Below the pieces are notes generated by a model, which worked only from the letters and a program-made list of their open reading frames with translations, made no database searches and was not told the DNA's origin. A DNA stretch of 64,000 nt from Afipia sp. (GTDB taxonomy: Bacteria > Pseudomonadota > Alphaproteobacteria > Rhizobiales > Xanthobacteraceae). Within the stretch, counting starts at the first letter, position 1. Every line of letters begins with the position of its first letter. A program made the position numbers and the translations under genes. Location of the stretch: assembly GCA_024707075.1 (NCBI GenBank), contig JANQAK010000001.1, positions 580,001 to 644,000 on the forward strand, written 5' to 3'. Shown here one piece after another: positions 58,262 through 64,000 of this stretch.

Positions 58262-58440
58262 TCCGTTATACCGATGGGTGCAGCCGCGGCATTCATGATG
58301 CAGCGCATATTGTCTTTCGTTCCTCGCCGACATCCCAGATCTTATGCGCGGCTGAGTCCCAGGCCGGAAATCCATGTGGCATGGCAGCGGCGTTTCGCCT
58401 AGCTTTGGCAAAAGTCCAGACAACGAACCATCGGACGCCC

Positions 58441-59367
58441 ATGCCGGAAACCAACCCTCCCAATATCGAGTGGCTCTACGATTTCCTCACCGTGGCGCGC
58501 ACGCAGAGTTTCACCAAGGCAGCCGATCTTCGTAATTCGTCGCAGCCATCGCTCAGCCGGCGCATCAAGATGCTGGAAAACTGGGCCGGACATCCGTTGC
58601 TGGACCGGACCCGCAATCCCGTCGAACTGACCGACGCCGGCGTTCTCGCCAAAGACAACTTCGAACAAATTGTCCGGCTGGCCGAACAAACACAGCATGC
58701 GATTCGCGAGGGCGCGTATGGCGGCTTCGACGGCGTTGTCATCGGCTTCGCGCCCGAGCTTGAGTGGATCGTCAACGACGTCATCCACCTGATGAAACTG
58801 GACGGACCCGCGTTGAGCTATCGGGCAAGCACGCTGGACCCGAGCGCCGCAGGCGATGCGTTCCGAACCGGACAGCTTCATTTCTTTATGCAACCGATCT
58901 CCGCCGAAGCGTATTCCGAGAACGGCAGCGATCAATCCATCATCATGAAAGCGGACCGGCTGATCCCCGTCACCGTACCCGACAAAAACGGAAAGCCCGC
59001 GCATTCACTGACGCAACGCGAAGACCGTGAAAAGCCGTATTACGGCTTTGCCCAGGCGACGTTCTTCGGACGTCAGGTTGCCTCGCTCATCAAGACGCGC
59101 CCCGAACTCGCCGACCTGAAGAAGCTGATCTGCACGCATCTTCCGAACGTCATCACCGAGAGCATCGTCAAGGAACGCGGTGTCGGCTGGCTGCCGGAAT
59201 CGTTTGCGGGACGCTATCTGCGCGACCGGACCCTGACGCGCGCCGGAAGTTCGGCTTACGATGTTGCAGTCCAGTATTCGCTCACGCGCGCATCAAACCG
59301 CATGCCGAGCCCCATCGAGAAGTCGTGGGACACGCTGGTGTCTAGGATGCACGCAGCGCGCGGATGA
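58441..59367 (+). CDS. LysR family transcriptional regulator
   Basis: 308 residues, N-terminal HTH: NIEWLYDFLTVARTQSFTKAADL, SSQPSLSRRIKMLENWAGHPLLDRTRNPVELTDAG (recognition region, partial). The C-terminal effector domain is less typical and lacks the usual hydrophobic core motifs. Converges on the dehydroquinase-like gene (26-nt overlap); likely regulator of that gene and the TRAP receptor. Confidence 0.9.
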   Translation: MPETNPPNIEWLYDFLTVARTQSFTKAADLRNSSQPSLSRRIKMLENWAGHPLLDRTRNPVELTDAGVLAKDNFEQIVRLAEQTQHAIREGAYGGFDGVVIGFAPELEWIVNDVIHLMKLDGPALSYRASTLDPSAAGDAFRTGQLHFFMQPISAEAYSENGSDQSIIMKADRLIPVTVPDKNGKPAHSLTQREDREKPYYGFAQATFFGRQVASLIKTRPELADLKKLICTHLPNVITESIVKERGVGWLPESFAGRYLRDRTLTRAGSSAYDVAVQYSLTRASNRMPSPIEKSWDTLVSRMHAARG

Positions 59368-60274
59368 TCGGAAGCCAGGTTTCGATGAGGGGCTGCTGGT
59401 GAAAGCCGCCCGGCACGAACTCGGCCTGCGTGATGGCCCAGCCGGCCCCGAGCGTGAACAAGGTCAGCCGCGTCGCAACGGTATGACGCCCCATCGGCAT
59501 GAGAATGAACGGAATGGATATTTCTTTCCGTAACGCAAGCGACGCTCTCACAAGCTCGTCCTGATCCTCCTGCGACCGGGTTCGGACAACCATCTTGACA
59601 TAGTCCGCGCCCCGTTCGGCCGCCGAGCGGGCGATCAGCAGCACCTCTGACGTATTGATCGGCCGCGCCGTATGGGTCGACATGATGACGAAGCCGCCCC
59701 GCGACTTGATCTGTCGTATCGCTTCTTTCTGCTGTCCGATGGCGTCATCATCGAATGACACGTCGCCAATCGGTCCCAGGACGCTTGCGCGCTCCTGATC
59801 GACACCAGCCGCAATTTCATTCGCCAGCGAGACCGATCCCTTGTCGGTGTGAAATGTATCGAGCTCCATATCGACGCCGACGCTGCCGAAGTCGAGACAG
59901 CGCAAATGAACATCGACGCGCTCCGCCTCGGTCTGCTGCCGCGGCGGGAATGGCGTTCCGCCATAGACCGGAAGGAAGCTGGCCCGGCGCACCGCCGTGA
60001 ACACCGGCATCTTCACGCCGTCAAAAATCCGGCTCAACTCTTCCAGCTTCTCGTAGCCGATGAGCGAGACGTTCAGATTGAAGACATCCGCACCCTTGAA
60101 CGCCGCGCGGCGCATCGTCGCGATGGCGCTCTCCACCGTGTTGTCGGTGATGTCGCACACCAGCTTGGCGGCGAACGGGTTCGCTGCATCGAACAGGGGT
60201 TTGGTGAAACGGTCCCGCCTCGCTATGGCTTCGGAAAAATCAGCTTTTCCGCTGATTGTAGACAAAGAACTCAT
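59342..60274 (-). CDS. Type I 3-dehydroquinate dehydratase-like protein
   Basis: 310 residues, longer than AroD (about 250). Barrel motifs align with type I DHQ dehydratase: FTAVRRASF (Arg82-like), GVDMELDTF, VIMSTHTARP (His143-like), DYVKMVV (Schiff-base Lys170-like), TVATRLTLF (Arg213-like). But the substrate Glu46/Arg48 segment LEWRVD is replaced by FNLNVS. Thus the His/Lys catalytic pair is present while part of the carboxylate/hydroxyl binding set is not, suggesting a different substrate. ATG 60274 overlaps the upstream TRAP receptor gene by 35 nt. Confidence 0.72.
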   Translation of the reverse strand: MSSLSTISGKADFSEAIARRDRFTKPLFDAANPFAAKLVCDITDNTVESAIATMRRAAFKGADVFNLNVSLIGYEKLEELSRIFDGVKMPVFTAVRRASFLPVYGGTPFPPRQQTEAERVDVHLRCLDFGSVGVDMELDTFHTDKGSVSLANEIAAGVDQERASVLGPIGDVSFDDDAIGQQKEAIRQIKSRGGFVIMSTHTARPINTSEVLLIARSAAERGADYVKMVVRTRSQEDQDELVRASLALRKEISIPFILMPMGRHTVATRLTLFTLGAGWAITQAEFVPGGFHQQPLIETWLPIIRALRAS

Positions 60275-61316
60275 AGCTTCCCTCGGAAATTCGGAACCAG
60301 TTGATGATCTTCTCGCGGAAATCCAGCCAGGGACCATAGATCTTGGCAAAATCCGGATTCTGCTTCTGATCTTCCTCGTACATCCGGAATGTTTCCTTGT
60401 AGGCCGCTTCCAGAAAGTCCTTCGGAAACGGCTTTACCTCGACGCCCTTGGTCAACAGCCTGCGCAAGGCGAGCATGTTGTTGGTGTCATAATCCGCCAG
60501 CATCGTGGTGTAACTTTCGTGGCTCGCGACCTCGATGGCGGATTTGTATTGCTGCGGCAGCGACTCCCAGGCCGCCTTGTTCACGTAAAGGGAATTCTGC
60601 GCGGCACAGTCCCAGAAGCCCGGAAAATAATAGTACTTCGCGACCTTGTAGTAGCCGAGCACTTCGTCATCGTATGGCCCAACCCATTCCACCGAATCGA
60701 TGGTCCCACGTTCGAGCGCGCTGTATGTGTCGCTCGCAGGAATGTTTTGAGGAACGACGCCTAACCGGCTCAGGACGAACGAGCCAAGGCCCGGAATGCG
60801 CATCCGCATCCCCTTGAAGTCATTAAGCGACGTGATTTCCTTTCGGAACCAGCCGCCCATCTGGGCACCGGTGTTGCCGAAAGGAAAATTGACGATGTTG
60901 TACTTCGCCATCAGTTCGCGCGTGAGGTCCAGTCCGCCGCCCGCCAGCATCCAGGCGCTATGCTGACGCGCTGTCATGCCGAAAGGCACGCCGGATTCAA
61001 ACGCCAGCGCCTTGTTCTTTCCGGTATAATAAAGCGAAAGCGTATGCCCGCATTCGACGGTGCCGGCAGAAACCGAATCAAAGACACCCAGGGGCGGAAC
61101 AATGTCGCCTCCCGCGAACACCTGTATCTGCATTTCGCCGCCGGTCAGTTCTTCCACTCGCTTGGAAAACTGTTCGCAGCCCTTGAACAGCAGCTTCAGC
61201 GTTCTCGGAAAGCTGGAAGCCAGACGCCAGCGCACTTTCGGCGTCTGCGCACGCGCGACATTCGGTGCAGCCACCACTGCCGCGGCAGTCCCCACAAGCA
61301 AATCTCTTCGCCGCAT
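60240..61316 (-). CDS. TRAP transporter substrate-binding protein (TakP/DctP type)
   Basis: 358 residues with a Tat-like signal (MRRRDLLVGTAAAVVAAPNV, MRRRD twin Arg). DctP fold: WRLASSFPRTLKLLFKGCEQF, GVPFGMTARQHSAWML, the binding Arg region GMRMRIPGLGS, and EWVGPYDDEVLGYYKVAKYYYFPGFWD (partly shown), typical of TakP-like receptors for 2-oxoacids. Its membrane partners DctQ and DctM are absent from the window. Operon with the dehydroquinase-like gene suggests an aromatic-precursor acid as ligand. Confidence 0.9.
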   Translation of the reverse strand: MRRRDLLVGTAAAVVAAPNVARAQTPKVRWRLASSFPRTLKLLFKGCEQFSKRVEELTGGEMQIQVFAGGDIVPPLGVFDSVSAGTVECGHTLSLYYTGKNKALAFESGVPFGMTARQHSAWMLAGGGLDLTRELMAKYNIVNFPFGNTGAQMGGWFRKEITSLNDFKGMRMRIPGLGSFVLSRLGVVPQNIPASDTYSALERGTIDSVEWVGPYDDEVLGYYKVAKYYYFPGFWDCAAQNSLYVNKAAWESLPQQYKSAIEVASHESYTTMLADYDTNNMLALRRLLTKGVEVKPFPKDFLEAAYKETFRMYEEDQKQNPDFAKIYGPWLDFREKIINWFRISEGSYEFFVYNQRKS

Positions 61317-61476
61317 CTCTCCCCCGATCTTCGGAATTGGTTTTCCGATTTGATCGGGCGAGAGAAAGGCGCGGCGACTCCGAAGTCAAATGCTCAGCTT
61401 GAATACTGTCATTTGCGAAATGGATGGGATCGGCTTTGTGGCAGGTCTGGCTTTCGCCGCCCGCCGCTGTTGCCCG

Positions 61477-62250
61477 TCAGCGCGGCTCGACCACGAGGCA
61501 CTGGATCGCCCGGCCGAAATATCCCCGAACATCGCCAAGGCGCGAGACGGCGAGGCCTGCGCCATCGGGCCCCAGCGTCATTTCAGAGTTCAGCAGAATC
61601 CAGTCGCCCACCGGCTGGCGCGCGAAGGTGACCGTGAGATCGGCGTTGATGAAGCTCCATTTGGCGAAATCGAGCACCGCCGAAACACCATTCGAACAAT
61701 CGGCGGCCAGCGCAGCCCGCATCGCCTGCGATGTCGCCGCGCCATCGACGATAGGACGATCGGCGCGAAACCAGATGGCACCCGGTCCAGGCTGAAGAAA
61801 GCCGCCGCGCACGGCACGAAGCGTCAGACCCTGAATGAACTTGCTGGAATTTCCAGCCTCGTCGTTCCTGCCGGCTTCCGGCCCGGGAACGTCGAGCGGC
61901 GTCCCGATTGCTATCCCGTCGGGAAACACGACCGGCTGCGTCCTGATCTTGAGAACAGTGGCGCGCACGACCTCGACGCCCTCGGCAAGCAGGCGAACCG
62001 CGCAAAGCTGAATCTTGCGGCCCTCGCGCACCACCTCGGTCTCGATGGTCAGCGGCGCCACCGGCACGGGGCGCATCAGATCGACCGTGAGCCGCGCGAC
62101 ATGCATCGGCTGCGGCGTGGGAATGCGCTCGGCCGCCCAGACGATCAGCGACGACGGCGCCCCGCCGTGCTGCATGCGCGGATCCCACGGACCCGCGGCA
62201 TGTGCGCTGGTGAACACGCGCTTTCCTTCGATGCGAAAGACCGCTTCCAT
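61477..62250 (-). CDS. Thioesterase family protein (TesB-like double hotdog)
   Basis: 257 residues: WDPRMQHGGAPSSLIVWAAER (hotdog helix with QHGG), RLTVDLMRPVPVAPLTIETEVVREGRKIQLCAVRL (strand region, partly quoted), and a second hotdog SFINADLTVTFARQPVGDWILL. Likely hydrolyses acyl-CoAs. Upstream gene 62274 ends 24 nt before its start, so the two are probably co-transcribed. Confidence 0.88.
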   Translation of the reverse strand: MEAVFRIEGKRVFTSAHAAGPWDPRMQHGGAPSSLIVWAAERIPTPQPMHVARLTVDLMRPVPVAPLTIETEVVREGRKIQLCAVRLLAEGVEVVRATVLKIRTQPVVFPDGIAIGTPLDVPGPEAGRNDEAGNSSKFIQGLTLRAVRGGFLQPGPGAIWFRADRPIVDGAATSQAMRAALAADCSNGVSAVLDFAKWSFINADLTVTFARQPVGDWILLNSEMTLGPDGAGLAVSRLGDVRGYFGRAIQCLVVEPR

Positions 62251-62273
62251 GATCCCTGCTCTCGCCCCGCGGC

Positions 62274-63242
62274 TCAGAGCGGCGGATCGATCGCAGCGTC
62301 GTATTCGGCCTTGAAACGAGCCACCAGATCGGCGACCGGCTGCACCTTGTCGATGCTTCCGATGCCCTGCCCGCTGCCCCAGATCTCCTTCCAGGCCTTC
62401 GGCTTGTTGCGCTCGCCGCTGGCATCGGTGCCGAAGTTCATCTTCGACGGATCGGAGACCGGCAGATTGTCCGGGTCCATCCCCGCGGCCACGATCGACG
62501 GCTTGAGATAGTTTCCGTGCACGCCGGTAAACAGGTTCGAATAGACGATGTCGTCCGCGGACGACGATGCGATCATCCCCTTGTAGTTATCCGGCGCGTT
62601 GGCCTCGGTGGTGGCGATGAAAGCCGAGCCGATATAGGCGAAGTCCGCGCCGAGCACGCGGGCCGCGCGGATGGCGCGTCCGTTGCCCATCGCACCGGAC
62701 AGCGCGATGGGACCATCGAACCATTGCCGGGTCTCCGCCACGAACGCGAACGGCGAAATCGCACCGGCATGACCGCCTGCGCCCGCAGCCACCAGCACCA
62801 GACCGTCCGCGCCTTTCTCGACAGCCTTGTGCGCGAACTTCTGGTTGATGACGTCGTGGAAGGTGATGCCGCCCCAGCCGTGCACGGCCTGATTCAATTC
62901 CTCGCGCGCGCCGAGCGAAGTGATCACCATCGGGACCTTGTGCTTCTCACACACCGCCAGATCCTGATCGAGACGGTTGTTGGATTTGTGCACGATCTGG
63001 TTGACGGCGAACGGCGCAGACAGACGATCGGGATGCGCCTTGTCGTGCGCCGCCAGTTCTTCCTTGATCCGGTGCAGCCATTCATCGAGCAGCGCGGCGG
63101 GACGCGCGTTCAGTGCCGGAAACGAGCCGACGATTCCCGCCTTGCATTGGGCAATGACGAGATCCGGTCCCGACACGATGAACAGTGGCGACCCGATCAC
63201 CGGAATCGAAAGGCGAGCTTTGAACAAGGCAGGCATCGACAT
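62274..63242 (-). CDS. NAD(P)H-dependent flavin oxidoreductase (nitronate monooxygenase family)
   Basis: 322 residues from ATG 63242 (MSMPALFKARL). FMN TIM-barrel of the NMO/2-nitropropane dioxygenase family: IPVIGSPLFIVSGPDLVIAQCKAGIVGSFPALNAR (start region), VLVAAGAGGHAGAISPFAFV and LGADFAYIGSAFIAT for phosphate binding. The in-frame extension up to 63806 lies antisense to the next gene and is rejected. Forms a likely operon with the thioesterase. Confidence 0.92.
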   Translation of the reverse strand: MSMPALFKARLSIPVIGSPLFIVSGPDLVIAQCKAGIVGSFPALNARPAALLDEWLHRIKEELAAHDKAHPDRLSAPFAVNQIVHKSNNRLDQDLAVCEKHKVPMVITSLGAREELNQAVHGWGGITFHDVINQKFAHKAVEKGADGLVLVAAGAGGHAGAISPFAFVAETRQWFDGPIALSGAMGNGRAIRAARVLGADFAYIGSAFIATTEANAPDNYKGMIASSSADDIVYSNLFTGVHGNYLKPSIVAAGMDPDNLPVSDPSKMNFGTDASGERNKPKAWKEIWGSGQGIGSIDKVQPVADLVARFKAEYDAAIDPPL

Positions 63243-63346
63243 CAAAAAATCCTCTTCCGCAGAATGAAACACGCGCTGGCGCTGCCGCCGCGGCAATTGT
63301 GCCACGGTCATAGGGGCTACGTGCATTTCTTGAAAGAGGCTTGCGT

Positions 63347-63901
63347 CTACTGGCAAACAGCCCGGGTGACGAAATTTTCGGTCCGGCACGCGCCATTGCC
63401 GGAAAAATACGCTTTTGCCGAGCATTTCTGGGTCGATTCGATATCGACGCTCCGGCCTTCCGCGTAGCCTTTCGCCTTGCAGAGCTGGTCTGCCGCGAGC
63501 TTGCAGTCGGGCGCGCCATTGGCGGCGGCAGGGCAAAGCGTGCGTCCCGTGGCCACGGTCTGGCCGGACAAGGGCGCAATCCGCTTCAGGCTGTCGGTTG
63601 CGTCCTTGGCGCTCGAATTCAGTCCATCGAGCGCCTGACCGGGGCTGGGCAGTGTCGATGTCAGACCGGATGCCGAGTCCTTCAGCAGCTTGCCGAGTTC
63701 TTCCACCAGCCCCGGATTGTTGCGCTCCGGAGCAGGAGGAGACGCCGCAGGCGGCGGCGCCGCTTGCTGCGATGGCGCGACCTGAAGCTGCGGCTGCTGC
63801 GACCACGCCGCCGTCGCAGCCCCCAGCATGACCGAAAGGGTCGCCAGCAGGATCATGCGTCCCCGCACGTCCACGACCCGTTCGCTGATGTGATTGGACA
63901 T
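63347..63901 (-). CDS. Secreted Cys-containing protein of unknown function
   Basis: 184 residues. Signal peptide at about residues 14-34 (GRMILLATLSVMLGAATAAWS), a Pro/Gln/Ala-rich segment, a short amphipathic region (LVEELGKLLKDSASGL), and a C-terminal module with six Cys (TLCPAAANGAPDCKLAADQLCKAKGY..., STQKCSAKAY, GACRTE, AVCQ). I know of similar proteins in Bradyrhizobiaceae but no function. Confidence 0.8.
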   Translation of the reverse strand: MSNHISERVVDVRGRMILLATLSVMLGAATAAWSQQPQLQVAPSQQAAPPPAASPPAPERNNPGLVEELGKLLKDSASGLTSTLPSPGQALDGLNSSAKDATDSLKRIAPLSGQTVATGRTLCPAAANGAPDCKLAADQLCKAKGYAEGRSVDIESTQKCSAKAYFSGNGACRTENFVTRAVCQ

Positions 63902-63946
63902 GCTTTACGTTATCCCGCCGATACCGCGGGGAACAAGGGCTATGAG

Positions 63947-64000
63947 CTAGAACAGCCGGAAAGCGATGATGAAACCGATCACCAGCGTGCCCGCCGCGAT
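63947..64000 (-). CDS. C-terminal end of a membrane protein (partial)
   Basis: The minus strand reads AGTLVIGFIIAFRLF followed by TAG at 63947-63949. A hydrophobic C-terminal helix, cut off by the window end. Too short to identify. Confidence 0.4.
   Translation of the reverse strand: MAAGTLVIGFIIAFRLF

Noticed and set aside
63243-63806. N-terminal extension of the nitronate monooxygenase-like gene
   Set aside because: It is an out-of-frame shadow of the secreted protein gene; the FMN barrel starts at 63242.

Overview
The window reads as chromosomal DNA of an alphaproteobacterium of the Nitrobacteraceae/Bradyrhizobiaceae group (Bradyrhizobium, Rhodopseudomonas, Afipia, Nitrobacter). The evidence is GC-rich DNA with strong GC3 codon bias, the ftsE-ftsX next to a zinc-ribbon protein and cpdR, the block TIGR02302 - lysA - lptM - argH - tlpA, a SAM-II riboswitch ahead of metX-metW, and a DUF2125 protein. 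The genus cannot be fixed without a database search.

Layout. 1-364 is a 271-nt homopurine tract and poly-A at the window edge, probably an assembly artefact. 0.36-8.5 kb: envelope M23 peptidase, a secreted beta-propeller, clpB, a MOSC protein and a small CHAP-type amidase. 8.6-13.8 kb is amino-acid biosynthesis: metX-metW under a SAM-II riboswitch with its own terminator, divergent from a chorismate mutase-like gene, hisC and tyrC. 13.9-20.7 kb: DUF2125, ChaC, PlsC-like acyltransferase, YdcF, ftsEX, zinc-ribbon protein, cpdR. 20.7-35.1 kb: Bcr/CflA exporter, an SDR, two related ArsR-AHSA1-VOC stress-type operons, the TIGR02302/lysA/lptM/argH/tlpA block with a degraded TctC-type gene inserted. 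35.1-45.1 kb: YjfB, 3-hydroxybutyryl-CoA dehydrogenase with etfBA, cobalamin adenosyltransferase, BrkB, hybrid sensor kinase, gluQ, AlkA-like glycosylase, DUF2855, HNH. 45.1-50.4 kb is an accessory patch: IS3-type remnants, an SDR tail, an atypical lower-GC enoyl-CoA hydratase/TetR/acyl-CoA ligase cassette, then the beheaded ybaK and a dead AEC transporter gene. 50.4-64 kb: GlxA-type regulator, SDR, lrgAB, small secreted proteins, AbrB-type membrane protein, dsbB, tRNA-Leu(CAA), a GrlR-like protein, LysR with a diverged type I dehydroquinase-like protein and an orphan TRAP binding protein, thioesterase, nitronate monooxygenase-like enzyme and a secreted Cys-rich protein.

Most notable structures. 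(1) A family of bipartite palindromic elements, each made of two different ~75-bp hairpins (A and B) joined by a conserved AT-rich 12-14 nt linker, in four copies; two copies flank lptM in opposite orientation and one supplies a stop codon. (2) A 49-bp near-perfect palindrome containing both divergent promoters of the TetR/enoyl-CoA hydratase pair. (3) A shared AACC-N4-GGTT operator at the two ArsR loci, one of them apparently leaderless. (4) A dehydroquinase homologue that keeps the His/Lys pair but lacks the substrate Glu/Arg, encoded with a TRAP binding protein.

Quality caveat. At least ten single-base indels, many in homopolymers, interrupt genes that are normally intact (argH, metW, plsC-like and others). 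Taken with the artefactual left edge this points to sequencing indels, so the frameshifted genes listed as pseudogenes are probably functional in the organism, except the AEC gene, ybaK and perhaps the TctC-like gene.
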